Source: Hamiltosporidium magnivora
Taxonomy: Eukaryota; Microsporidia; Dubosqiidae
DNA: 16,150 bases
Assembly (NCBI GenBank): GCA_004325065.1
Contig: PITI01000239.1
Coordinates: 1 to 16,150 of the forward strand
Reading direction: 5' to 3'
The notes beneath the pieces are model-generated. The model did not search any database and was not told where the DNA came from. It saw nothing but the letters and a program-made list of their open reading frames with translations. This document shows, piece by piece, positions 1-9,963 of the stretch (position 1 is the first letter of the stretch; every line of letters starts with the position of its first letter). The position numbers and the translations under genes were made by a program.

Positions 1-360
1 TAAATTTTGATATATGTATAACAAATAATACCATTCGGTTGTGGCATTTTATAGAAAACCTTCATTGACTTGGTGAAATCTTAATTTTAGAAAAAAAGAA
101 ACGTTCTGAAGTTTTTTTTGAAGAATGGAGAAATATTTTTCTTAGATAATGTGCCGCAGATAGTAATACTAATTTTCTATTTTTCTTAAATTGTATTGCT
201 TCTATAAATTTTTTGGTGTGGTATAGTAAAATAAAAGAAAAAATAGACAATAAAATACAATTTAGCAGTAATTATATTTCAATAAACTCTTTATTTCTTC
301 AATTTTTAAAATTTTTACTTTTACTTGTATGATTTGAACTTTGTCTCATTTGAACTACTT
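1..360. other. AT-rich DNA, no gene seen
   Basis: No convincing coding frame or RNA gene is visible. A minus-strand open stretch at 62-250 is rich in Lys, Phe, Ile and Ser. It is no longer than chance allows at this composition. A 15-base string at 16-30 recurs for 14 bases at 702-715, but shared 14-mers are expected by chance in DNA this AT-rich. Confidence 0.6.
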
Positions 361-600
361 AAATCAGAATTTTTTTTAAAAAGAAAAAAGATTTATAAAG
401 AAATTAATTTCAAAATAAAAAAATTAAAACTTAGAAAAAAATCAAGAAATTAAAACATAGAATCTAAGAAAAAAAGAATTAAGAAAAAAAAGTAGAAAAA
501 ATTTAAAAAGTTTAGAAATAATTTATGAGAATTTGAGAAATAAAATTTCTGAAATTAAGAAATAAAAATATGATGGAATAAAATAAAAATATAATAAAAT
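361..600. repeat. A-rich, C-depleted low-complexity block
   Basis: The plus strand is strongly A-biased. Positions 421-480 hold 39 A, 12 T, 5 G and 4 C. Positions 481-540 hold 36 A, 15 T, 9 G and no C. Short motifs of the type aagaaattaa and aattaaaac recur irregularly, without a fixed period. No coding frame is proposed. It is best described as a purine-rich low-complexity tract. It could affect DNA bending or nucleosome exclusion, but that is inference. Confidence 0.6.
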
Positions 601-969
601 GCCAAACTTTAATAAATTATTTCACTTTCTACATTGCCTTTTTTTGAATCCAGAAGGAAAATATCTTAAATAATTTTCTGTTAATATACTACACTTCGGT
701 ATATAACAAATAATATTAGTGTAAAACAGCGAAAGTTTGTAAAGTCTCTTTCTAAGGTAGCAGTAAGCTTTAATTATCTTTTCATGTTCCGAACTTCTTA
801 AATTCGAAATTTTTTTCCACTGCAACACCTCTTTTGTTTTTCAAATCAATTATATTTTCGTAATGTCTTTACACCTATTTATCATCACCAAACTTAATTA
901 TAGCTTCTATTTATTTCAAGCAGGGTTTGGATATAGATAATTTTATTTAAAAAGATTGAAGTTTTCTAA
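601..969. other. AT-rich DNA, no gene seen
   Basis: G+C rises modestly toward the island that begins near 970. A minus-strand open stretch at 622-828 is within chance length and has no recognisable domain. An 11-base string (cacttcggtat) near 693 recurs near 1025, which may reflect a shared relic or chance. Confidence 0.5.
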
Positions 970-1245
970 ACATACCAGAACTCCATAAACATAGCACCCG
1001 CGAAAGAACTACATCTACTCCCTCCACTTCGGTATGACTCGGTATATTTCGAACGCGCTTTGTGGGCTAGTACTTTAGCATAAGATAATCCTATCAATAA
1101 ATTTAATAAAAGCTGTTAGTGCCTCCATAATTTACCATTTAGTCAGTGGGGGACCAAGGTCTGCTTCTTTTCTACTCATCGATGTAAAGTGCATCATCCA
1201 TATGTATACGGCGGCATTGTCTCATTTGTGCGCACCGACATGTAA
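970..1245. pseudogene. G+C-rich island, possible gene relic, strand unresolved
   Basis: This is the most G+C-rich part of the window: 29 of 60 bases at 1021-1080 and 28 of 60 at 1141-1200, against about 7-9 of 60 in background blocks. No frame is intact. On the plus strand, one frame starting near the cac at 992 runs about 88 codons with one internal stop (tag), and a second frame (970-1242) runs 91 codons with two. The minus strand has comparable frames with more stops. Codon-position G+C in the best plus register is 39/38/45%. Read on the minus strand in the same register this becomes 45/38/39%, which looks more like coding DNA but contains about seven stops. The strand therefore cannot be decided. 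In very AT-rich genomes, such islands without ORFs can also be structured RNA genes, so an ncRNA is the main alternative. No family was recognised. Confidence 0.3.
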
Positions 1246-1476
1246 TTTAATCAATAAATAAACTTTTTGCTAAAAAAAACAGAAAAACATATTTATTCAA
1301 AAATAATACAACTATATGTTAGAGCCTACACTTCAATCATATATCATAAAAGAACAAATAATTTTTTTTATACTTTTACAAGAAATAGGCAAATAATTTA
1401 ACAGAATAACGTGTTTTTATCAAAAGTAAATAAAAGTTATTGGTTTTCTAAAAAGTATACCTACAAATTAAAGACA

Positions 1477-1689
1477 TTAATTTATCTTTTCTTCGTTATG
1501 ATATACATCTTCACAGCGATTCTTCAGATTAGCAATTGCGTTCCATAAAAAGCTTTCTGCCTTTAGCTTATTGTAATTGCAATTAAAGTTAATGATATTG
1601 GTAAGTTATCTAGCAATATATTCTAAGTGAATTCATTCACTAACGTGTACCTCTGACTTTAAACAGGATTTATAAGTTTTTTGACACTA
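1477..1689 (-). pseudogene. Decayed protein-coding relic, family unknown
   Basis: Reading the minus strand from 1689 down to a taa stop at 1477-1479, one frame gives 17, 8 and 42 codons separated by only two stops (tga at 1633-1635, taa at 1606-1608). A tag lies just upstream at 1687-1689. The last 42 codons are hydrophilic and protein-like, ending in motifs such as SFLWNAIANLKNRCEDVY. Over 60 codons that I tallied, G+C by codon position is 38/22/32%, the first > third > second order expected of coding DNA. Local G+C reaches 37% at 1501-1560. The same frame can be followed with more stops up to about 1860, so the former gene may have been longer. No start codon or family is recognised. A transposase C-terminus was considered but no diagnostic motif is present. 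Chance remains possible because the segments are short. Confidence 0.35.
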
Positions 1690-2863
1690 CCGTTTGAATC
1701 ATAATAAGAATACATTTAATTAAACTTACAAAACCCAATCTTCACCTTAAAACAGCCTAGGTCTGTAAGATATAAAAATCAAGCTGCGAATATTCTAGTA
1801 ATTATATCAGTTGATTGCGGAATATGTTTCTATGGCTTCAAATTTAGGTTCAATTCTTTAAAATAAAAGAGGTATTAAGTTTCATACCAAGATATTCATA
1901 ACTCACTCTTAGAAGATGTCACATCATTAAAAAACTCAACACTATTTATAGTTTTTGTAATTTTTAATAGTCAATTGTCTTACATTTTATATTTTAATAG
2001 ACAAATCGTAATTTGGATAGTATAATCTCTTAACTAACAAACACAATCATAGAAATTTTATTTTTGAATTACAAATACTTGTTTCCATTAATTATAAGAC
2101 TAAGTTTTAATCCTTTTGATTTTATATCCACCTATAAATATAATTAGATATCAAAGTGATATTAATACCTTGTAATTCCCACTAGTATAGGTATTTCTTA
2201 ATTATGTAAAGAATTGTATGTAACTTTATATTTATTTAGCAAAGTAAATATTAAAAATGATTTAAATTAATTTAGCTTATAGTTAAATATATTTATTAAA
2301 GATTTTTTCAATCTTTATACCAAATTAAAATATTATCTAAATTATTCTTTATTTGACTTGTTTTTCGTGTGAATCTGAATTGCTTCATAAGAAAGTTAAA
2401 GATCTAAAAAATCCAAGAATATATAGATAACCATACCATTTATAAAATAGTTGTAGAAATTGTATTTAACCTAGGTAGATGAATTAAAAACATTGAAATT
2501 AAGAATCAATTAATATAAAAACAGATAATGAAATGTAGTCGTAATTTTGAAGTAGTATAAAAAGAACAAGATTATCAGTTCGAGACATATTATGTACTAT
2601 TCAATTTTTTTAAATTTAATTCTTTAGATAATTAGAGTAAAATATTACTTAAGTCTAATAAAAATATAAAATAATAGAAAACTTAGTAATATCTTTACAA
2701 ATATAAAAATTTATGTTCTAAATTGGTCGAATATGAGTTAATAGTTTAAAACGAAATTCTTATATGAATATATTGAGATGAATCAAATATCAAAATTCTC
2801 TAATACAATTATATGATTTAGTAAAAATAACTTAATGACTATATAAATCTAAAAAATAGCATT
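1690..2863. other. AT-rich DNA, no gene seen
   Basis: To about 1860 the DNA is somewhat G+C-richer (20 of 60 at 1741-1800) and may be a further decayed extension of the relic at 1477-1689. Beyond that it is low-G+C DNA. A minus-strand ATG frame of 26 codons at 2308-2388 looks hydrophilic but is far too short to claim. A tRNA-like string near 1800-1860 was examined and rejected because its stems do not pair. Confidence 0.5.
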
Positions 2864-3172
2864 TTATTTCAACAAATTCAATAGTATTACATTTTTAATA
2901 AATTTTCTTGAAATTATTATACATGCAATGTAAATATTTTTTCGCAGATATATCTTTCGTTTACATAGCTCTATATTCTTTTTAAACCAAAAAGCAATAC
3001 ATATATAATACAAAGCAATTCGCTCAAATTTAAGAAAGGTAACTAATATGAGGTTATATAGAAATCCAAAGTTATGTATGAATACATATATGATCATAGC
3101 TTTACTCAATGTATTAATAGCTTTTGGAAACAATTTTACAAAATTTAATACGGCCATATTTAGTTCAAACAC
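2864..3172 (-). CDS. Weak candidate ORF, hydrophobic 102-codon frame
   Basis: This is the longest stop-free frame in the window. It opens with gtg. The first ATG is codon 6, which would leave 97 residues. The product would be very hydrophobic and basic, rich in Ile, Leu, Phe and Lys, with possible membrane-like stretches around residues 26-65. Such composition is also what random AT-rich DNA encodes. Codon-position G+C is 27/20/23% over 102 codons, only a weak coding-like order. G+C is not raised above the surroundings. From the stop frequency I would expect about 0.2-0.3 frames of this length by chance in the whole window, so it is borderline. No family was recognised. Probably not a gene. 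Confidence 0.12.
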   Translation of the reverse strand: MFELNMAVLNFVKLFPKAINTLSKAMIIYVFIHNFGFLYNLILVTFLKFERIALYYICIAFWFKKNIELCKRKIYLRKNIYIACIIISRKFIKNVILLNLLK

Positions 3173-3246
3173 AACGTATTATGACTAAGATACAAAAATA
3201 TTATTTAAAGAATTCAGTTAAGGTTTTAATAGTTGAAATGTTCTAA

Positions 3247-3447
3247 ATGACCATAAAACAGCAATCAATACCTTACACTCAAAAACTTCCAATTATGGTA
3301 AATTTTATAAGTTTATTAGACTTAACACTCAAAAATCATATAAGAAGTAATACTACTTATTTATATGTTCCAAGAAAATCATTTACAATAAAACACAGAA
3401 TTTTAAGATTAATGAATATAAAATTCCATAGAATTAACGAAATTTAA
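3247..3447 (+). CDS. Weak candidate ORF, basic 66-residue product
   Basis: An ATG at 3247 follows directly on an in-frame taa and opens 66 codons ending at a taa. The predicted product is basic (many Lys, Arg, His) with a short hydrophobic patch around residues 15-26 and no motif that I recognise. Codon-position G+C is 23/27/17%, so the third position is the poorest, as in genuine genes of AT-rich genomes. The numbers are small (15, 18 and 11 of 66). The length is within chance. There is no adjacent gene to make an operon and no clear ribosome-binding site. It could be a small real gene, a relic, or noise. Confidence 0.15.
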   Translation: MTIKQQSIPYTQKLPIMVNFISLLDLTLKNHIRSNTTYLYVPRKSFTIKHRILRLMNIKFHRINEI

Positions 3448-4779
3448 TTAAAATATGATAAAAGCATACCATATTCTGAAAATTACAGATTAAAAGCTCC
3501 AGAATTGTTCTATGTTAAGAAAACTGCTTGAATAAGGGACTACTTAACTTAGCAAATGAATAATAAATGAATTATCCGAGAAAAATGTAAACAAATTGGA
3601 AAAAAGTAAATAAAAATACAACTAACATAAATTTAAGTAAAATAAACTTGATATAATTAAAATTCTAAACTTAAAAAACATAACAAAAATATTTAAAAAA
3701 CTAAAATTTTGAACATAAAAAAACTTAACGAACAAAAAAACGACAACTACAATTAAGAATGTCTAATTTTTTATTTTAAAGATCAATATTAGATATCAAC
3801 ATTAAATACTACTTACTAATTTCATATTAGGCATAAATAATGAACTATAAATGCTTTGTATCGATATAGCGCCCAAAGTTTTGTAGATTATAATATAAAT
3901 ATCAAAATATAACTAAAAAAACTATACTAGTGATCTAAAAAACCTATTTAGAGGATTTAAAAATATATGTATTATATTAAAGCACAATTAAAAATATTAA
4001 CTTTAAAAGTATATAATAAGAATAAATACATTATCTTGAGTGTGTAAGAAATATTAAAATTCTACTAAAAATATGAAATAAAATTCAACTTAGAACAATA
4101 TATTGACTTAAAACAAAATAATAGACAAATAAATCGAAAAAGTAGGAATATATAAACCTACCAAAGTACTATATTTGTAAAATATGTATTTAGCCAAAGA
4201 CGAAGTATTCTACCTACTATTAATTAATTGAAAATCTTAATTTTATATTTTACAAATAATTATTGTGCAATGAACAAAATAAAAATGCAATTTTCATTTT
4301 TAAAAATTTGCATAACTTTTTACAGTCATTTAAAATTGTAGAGTTATTTAATAAGTAAAAAAATTAAATGTAATATAAATATGAAGTTAAAAGAATATCT
4401 TGGTATAGGCTTACTATTATTTGAATAAAATGGAGATATGAAGAGTCGAACAGAAATGAGTTTTGATCACAATATTAGAGAAAGCTTTTACATTCAAATT
4501 CCGAAAAAAGTGTATTGCGAAAAGCTTTGAATGAAATAACGAGATAATAAATCCATTAATAAATAAAACAATAAAAACTTCTAAAATGGAATAAATTTTT
4601 AAAACTAAACTAATTTAATAGTAAATATAACCTTCGCTAATAAATATATAATAGATACACTATAAAATATTTAAAAAAATGAAATTTATTTATAAAAGGG
4701 AAATGCTCGATTAATAGAGAGTATATAATAACTGTATACATTGATAAATGACTTAAAATATAGAAAAAGTCTCTAGTTA
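3448..4779. other. Very AT-rich, A-biased DNA, no gene seen
   Basis: Much of the stretch is poor in G. Positions 3661-3720 hold 37 A, 16 T, 6 C and 1 G. No frame of note was found on either strand. Small imperfect inverted repeats occur, for example 4285-4313 (atgcaa paired with ttgcat around an atttttaaaaat centre) and cattcaaa/tttgaatg near 4492-4533. These are of chance-level quality. Confidence 0.6.
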
Positions 4780-5340
4780 AATTAAAAGACATGTGTTACA
4801 GTGGTTTCATGACATTCATAGAGTTTTAAGTTTTACATATGTGACCGACCCTCGTTAAACTATCAATACACTCATGATAACTGCATTCAGAACCCTTTCT
4901 ACAAACGCGTAGAACGAAATTATATGGGACGGCAATTTAAAAGAGTTCCTTAATATTCGGCGCAGGATTTAATCGAACGACCGAACCCCATACTAAGCTT
5001 CCCCAGAAGTTTCTCTATTCAAAATTACTCTACAATTTCAGTACCACAAAGTTGCAGGTAAGATATATTTTAGCAAAGAAGCCGAAGGTCACCATATATC
5101 TGCAATGTCATACCAACAGTAAATCTTATGTATCGTTTTACTAACTCAAAAATTGTTTACCTTTTTATTTCTCTTGTGTCAATTCTTCTACCCTAATGTG
5201 ACAAGCTAGAATTCTATGTTTCGCATAGAAATTACCTACAAGTTTAAACGGGGTTTACAATCTGGTTCTATATAAAACAACATAATAGATTTGTAAAATA
5301 AAATCTATTTCGAAGACCGACTCTTCCTCTTAAAATCTCC
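4780..5340. pseudogene. G+C-richer island, possible retroelement or gene relic
   Basis: G+C is 37-38% at 4861-4920, 4921-4980 and 4981-5040, about twice the background. One plus-strand frame from near 4798 to 5122 gives 106 sense codons with four internal stops. Its last 41 codons are open and hydrophilic. In that part SLFKITL, HKVAGK and EGHHISAMSY occur in an order loosely like the reverse transcriptase block of Ty3/gypsy elements (sGYhqI-L, hKTAF, GHYeF--MPFGL). The catalytic YxDD region is not seen and the spacing is off, so this is only a hint. Codon-position G+C is 42/36/37%, which is weak support. The minus strand also has a 35-codon open segment, so the strand is not certain. A decayed host gene or a structured RNA are alternatives. 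Confidence 0.25.
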
Positions 5341-7173
5341 AAAGAAACAAACGAAAATGTAGTGATGTTCTATTCCAATAAAAAAATATAAACTATAAGT
5401 TCACAAATCACTTCATAAATCATTGTCAGATATAAAGTTTATATTGTGGTTATCCCCTTCCACTATAGAATTAGCAAGTAGAAAATAATTAACTTTACCA
5501 CAATACAATTACCCACAAATCCAATCAAATTTATTAATCTCTGATTTATAAATAACCTTAAATATATTTGTTTTTTATAAAAATAACCTTCTTTATGAAA
5601 CATTGTTCAAATCATCTCTTCAGAATAATTTTTTTTTGTAGTTGGAAAATTAAACATGTCAAATAGTTTATGATACAGAATGCTAACCAAATAAAAAAGA
5701 GTAGTAGGTTATATTCTAGGCAAACTATGATAAAGTTAATTCATGGATATTTCTACATCATAACACGGTTTCCATCCATTACAAAATATCATTTGCATAC
5801 AACAACTGAGAGCTTTTTTTAGTACATAATTGGCGCTTTATTTAAAATATTTTTTATACTTTGCTTTCTTTCGCTTTATAGCATTTAGCAATTCATAAGT
5901 TAATGGACGAATTTTCCGATTTTTCATTTTGCGATCAAATTTAAAAATTAAAAATCAAAAAATTAGGACAAAATTTAAAATAAGGTAAAATTCGTTTCAA
6001 AACTTAAGATATTAATAAATGATATGTTGCACAAAATAAAGAATGCGAGATTTTAATATTATTAATATATTTTTAGAGCAAAAATATAAACTATAAAGCT
6101 AATAGTGTGAAATTACTAAGTTTTCTCGTATTAATTTCGACATTAAAGATATAAAAATAAAAAAACAAAAGTAACTCTTTAAAACTGTATAATAAAAGAC
6201 ATAATATAGTTTGATTTTAAAAAATTGTAATATAGTGAAGAGATAATCCCTAAAATAAAGTATATTGATTTTTTTGTTACTAGAAATGTAATGATGAGAA
6301 ATAAGATGTAAGATATTTGTGTTCAAATTTTTTATTTTTTTTTATCTACATATAACTTCAAATTAAATATTTTAAAATTTTTTTATTGTTAATCTCAAGT
6401 TTAACCTATTTTAAGGGTTTAATCTTACAAAAATCGTCTTTTTTTTAAAAGTAATTTAATTCACAATAATAAAATTGAAATTTAAAATTCTCGTCATAAA
6501 TATGTTAAAATTTATCCAGTGCCGTATTAATAATTTGACTTGCCTAAATCTTCGATGTTCACATAATATACAAATTGTGTAATATATTTGCAAAAAATCA
6601 TATTTTAAGAGTTACGTGTTTTTTAAATTAATTTTATAGCATCATGCTAGATTTCTATTACTTTTTCAAAAAATTAAACCTCATTATATGTTTTTTCTTT
6701 GAAAAATATATATTATCTAATAATCAAACATTTATTCGATATTAAATTCAAAATTTTAGAATTAAAAGTCAAAATAATTAACTATACAATTTATATAATA
6801 AATATTTAACTTCTTTTTTGTGCGTTACAACCACAAAACATTATCACTGTATAAATATTAAATTTTTAAGAGAAGGTCTTCTACTTTTAGAAATAGTATA
6901 CAAGTTGTAGTGGTAAATCAACAGATATTATTAAGAGGCAAGTATATTTTTTAAAACTTTACCTCAAAAAACGATATTAAATGTTTCGAAGAAAAAGACA
7001 ATTATAGAAAAAATTTGAACAAGAATTGTATATATTTAAATGGGCTTTTTACTGTTCAAATCTATACATATAACCTTTATTTATGCACTTTGAATTAAAA
7101 GATGCTAATTTTTATATTTCTAAATTTGTCTCAAAACACTCAAAACAAAACCGTTTGTTAATGAAAAGTATAA
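5341..7173. other. AT-rich DNA, no gene seen
   Basis: No supported feature. A minus-strand open stretch at 6099-6326 (75 codons) encodes a Phe-, Tyr- and Ile-rich product. It shows no rise in G+C and no motif, and it fits chance. Homopolymer runs of up to about nine T or A are common. Confidence 0.6.
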
Positions 7174-7398
7174 ACAATAAAAATAGACTTTAAATCAAAA
7201 TGTGAGAATTTCAATTTCTTGTCACATTTGCAGTTATAACCACCTCAAAAGGCTTCTAACGGCAAAGTCATCATTCATAATCAATTCTGCGAGGAAAGTA
7301 AATCAAAAACGGAATTTCGACGTAAAATACTGAGAAATAAATCTTTCAAAATTTTAAATAAACAAATTAAGAAAAACAGAAGATTTATATGCTTCTAA
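7174..7398 (+). pseudogene. Small island with broken hydrophilic frame
   Basis: A single plus-strand frame spans 75 codons with one internal stop (taa at 7237-7239). The 52-codon part after it (7240-7395, stop at 7396-7398) is strongly basic and hydrophilic, with segments such as FCEESKSKTEFRRKILRNK. Local G+C is raised, 21 of 60 at 7261-7320. Against coding, G+C by codon position is flat (29/31/29% over 52 codons) and the length is compatible with chance. There is no start codon, no neighbour and no recognised family. Treat it as a possible gene fragment. Confidence 0.18.
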
Positions 7399-8575
7399 AA
7401 AATGGACAAGCGAATTTAAGATTATTTGTTATTTAATGTAAGTCTATAATATATTTTTCTTTAAGCAGATATTAAGATTTTAAAAAAATAAAAACTAAAT
7501 ATAAATTCAAAAAAATCTACAATTAGTCCAAACATAATTCTTAATTTTCGATTAATATATTAGATATGATATATATTTTTCAATGGTTTTTTGAATTTCT
7601 TTTACAGAGGTTATTCCCTATGTTTGATTCAAAAATTCTGTTTACAAAAGATGTAGATTAAAAGATACAGTGAAAAAAATTAGTTGATTGGCTTCTGAAA
7701 TATTAAATGAATTCAGTTTGCTTTGCATTTATTTTCTCAATCCAAGATATTTTTTTTGTAAGCAGATACAATGTTAAATTATTTTCTAATTTTGTAAATG
7801 ATATAAAAATGAAGTACAAATGTGATATTTGTGCAAGGATTACAATACTCTTAATTAAAAAAGGACAATTTGAATTTATTTAATTTCAAAATACGATATT
7901 TTTTGTTACAAACTAGATTTAAGAGAAACAAAAAATTTAAAATCTTTTTGTTTTTTGCGCAAAATAACGAGAAAGACAGATACAGCGATTTACGAACAAA
8001 AATGCGTTGAATCATACTTTATGATATATCATCTCTTTCTATTTGTGTTTAAGTTATTAAATCTAATTTGTATTTGTGAAAGAAGATCTATTTTTTTAAA
8101 GTTTATGGTTAAAAAGAATACAACAAGTACATATCATATGTTTCCTATTAAAAGCCAAACTAATGGTTTGTTTGATAGATTATTACAGGTTATGCACTTG
8201 AATATAAATATATCTTAGTAATTCTTGAATACTGTACATACAAAAAAAATATCATTAAATTTTGATTCGTTAATATATAATTTTTAGAGTCTTTTAAAAC
8301 AAAATATTTGCAAATTATTTCATATATTTATAGTAAAATAAAAATTTGTTATTTAATCAATAGAAGATCTTAAGATATTTTTAACAAAAATGATTTTTAA
8401 GTATCATAAAGAAAAAACTTTCAAACATGTAGATTGTCTTTTGACGTGGTAGTTATTAGATTAAATATAGTCAATATCTAATCTAGAAATCCTTGATTCG
8501 ACTTATAAAAAATATATTAAAATATTTTTGAACAGTTTTTTTGTTACATTCTTTCTTTTAAAAAATATAATTTTA
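7399..8575. other. AT-rich DNA, no gene supported
   Basis: The one open frame of note is on the plus strand at 7955-8218, 87 codons from a ttg. The frame is free of stops from 7874. Its codon-position G+C is flat (25/26/25%) and there is no ATG near its beginning, so it is not called. Its end carries FPIKSQT, which faintly recalls an integrase-core segment, but the catalytic acidic residues cannot be placed. Confidence 0.5.
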
Positions 8576-8692
8576 TTAAAGTAGGTTTTCTCTATGGCTT
8601 TTTTGATTGCCCAAATCTCTCGCTTTGATGATCCATATTTCATTCAAATCCCAAATCTGTTTATCATTTGTGTTCATAGGTCTAATTTTTTA
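8576..8692 (-). pseudogene. Tiny island with protein-like minus-strand frame
   Basis: G+C is 22 of 60 at 8581-8640 in otherwise very AT-rich DNA. On the minus strand 37 codons are open between a taa at 8690-8692 and a taa at 8576-8578. An ATG at 8675-8677 would give 33 residues. The peptide is unusually rich in charged residues and Trp, with motifs such as QIWDLNEIWIIKARDLG, unlike the Phe/Ile/Lys noise of the surroundings. Codon-position G+C is 35/27/35% over 37 codons. It could be a fragment of a decayed gene or a very small gene. It is too short to be sure of either, and no family was recognised. Confidence 0.2.
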
Positions 8693-9720
8693 AGACTATA
8701 TAAATTAATGGTAAAAAATTTCTTATAATATATTTCTAGTTATAGTATATATAAGTCTAAAGTGATCTTGAAATTGCAGGATTAAAAATGATTCTTAAGC
8801 TCTGGTATATTATATCCATTTGTTTTAAAAATTAGTCTTAAGTTCTTCGAAATAAATATAAAGAATTCAAAATTAGAATTATCTAAATTCAGAGTATATT
8901 TATGTAGTAGCTGGATCTCAACAAAGTATATCTTATTGTAATTTATTTAATCCATCCTAAAATGAAAAATATAAAGTACAATCGTGAAAAACAAGAAAAA
9001 GATAAATTTAAGATCAAAGCAACAAATTCTTTTTTTATTTCGCTTAATATGCAGTATTAAATACTAGCGAATGAGATTTGCGGCTTATTTTTTTAAGTAA
9101 ATATCGAAAAAAATAATATATACTGTCAAACTGTATAAAATCTTTAAAAAAGCATAAGGTAGTATTTAAAAAAGATATAAATACATGCTAAATTAGACAA
9201 AGATTTTTTATAATATTTTACAAATTTACATAATATATAGGTCCTTAGCAAATCAAGTCAGTAATTAGATATAGTTCTAAAATTAAAGATATATTAATTC
9301 TTATTAAACTATAAGATATTTCGAAATGCCATCAAATGCAAAATTTACAACACTAAGCATAATAATATAATTTATACGCTATTAGTTTTTATCTTTTGAT
9401 ATATATACGTTTTTGTTTCTGATATTTTTTCTGTTTAAAAGTTTGAAATTACGTTAATTTAAATAATTTTTTATACAATAAAAGGCTTTCGAGAGCATCT
9501 ATTCATATTAAGATTTTGTTAGAATATTTTCAGAGTATATATATTAGTTAATAGCATACATAGTAATTTAAAGAATAATTAAATATTAGGATTTTACATA
9601 TATTTTGCGATACACATAAAAGGTTCACTAGTATGAAATGCCAAGGTTAAATCATTCAATTACTCCTAAAATTCTAATAAATGATAAAATCAAAATTAGG
9701 AAATAGTTTTGAAAGTATAA
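8693..9720. other. AT-rich DNA, no gene seen
   Basis: Nothing supportable on either strand: no long frame, no G+C rise and no convincing RNA fold. Only short A/T runs and minor palindromes are present. Confidence 0.6.
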
Positions 9721-9963
9721 ATTTTAAAGACAGTGGCTTCCAGAGAGTCGCACAAATATAATCCAGAACTTGGTAAAAATCGGCATAGAAAATGGCTCGG
9801 TATCTATAATAGCACATATATTGGCTTTACTAGTATAATATACTATTTAGAAAGAATGCTTAATAAAGATTTTCCTCAAAATTATCGAATTTTGGAGACT
9901 TTAAGGCCATATAATATGCAAAAAAATAGTCTAGAATTGAAGTTATACAAATTTTTATCATAA
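9721..9963 (+). pseudogene. Possible gene fragment, 80-codon open frame
   Basis: The frame is open from just after a taa at 9718-9720 to the taa ending at 9963. The first possible starts are gtg at 9733 (76 codons to the stop) and a much later ATG, so there is no ordinary ATG start for most of it. The peptide has a balanced composition with charged residues, Trp, Pro and Gly, for example KWLGIYNSTYIGF and YYLERMLNKDF, and G+C is visibly above its surroundings. Codon-position G+C is 32/30/26% over 76 codons. The third position is lowest, as expected for coding, but the contrast is small. No domain was recognised. A fragment of a lost gene is more likely than a functional gene, and chance is not excluded. 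Confidence 0.2.

Noticed and set aside
62..250. Minus-strand open frame of 62 codons
   Set aside because: The Lys/Phe/Ile/Ser-rich composition, lack of G+C rise and chance-level length fit noise.
16..715. 14-base repeat shared by 16-30 and 702-715
   Set aside because: Identical 14-mers are expected several times by chance in 16 kb of this composition.
622..828. Minus-strand open frame of 68 codons
   Set aside because: Within chance length, with no domain and no neighbouring support.
1790..1860. tRNA-like string with ggttcaattc
   Set aside because: The would-be T-stem does not pair, and no acceptor or D-stem could be placed.
4285..4313. Imperfect inverted repeat atgcaa/ttgcat
   Set aside because: The arms are short and mismatched, as expected by chance in AT-rich DNA.
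4440..4460. Reverse-strand gttcga motif as a tRNA T-loop
   Set aside because: No paired T-stem, anticodon arm or acceptor stem around it.
4960..5000. Reverse-strand ggttcggtcgttcgatt as a tRNA 3' half
   Set aside because: The flanking bases are not complementary and no cloverleaf forms.
6099..6326. Minus-strand open frame of 75 codons
   Set aside because: Phe/Tyr/Ile-rich translation, no G+C rise and no motif. It fits random AT-rich sequence.
7955..8218. Plus-strand frame of 87 codons from ttg as a gene
   Set aside because: Codon-position G+C is flat (25/26/25%) and there is no ATG near its beginning. Kept only as a low-interest finding.
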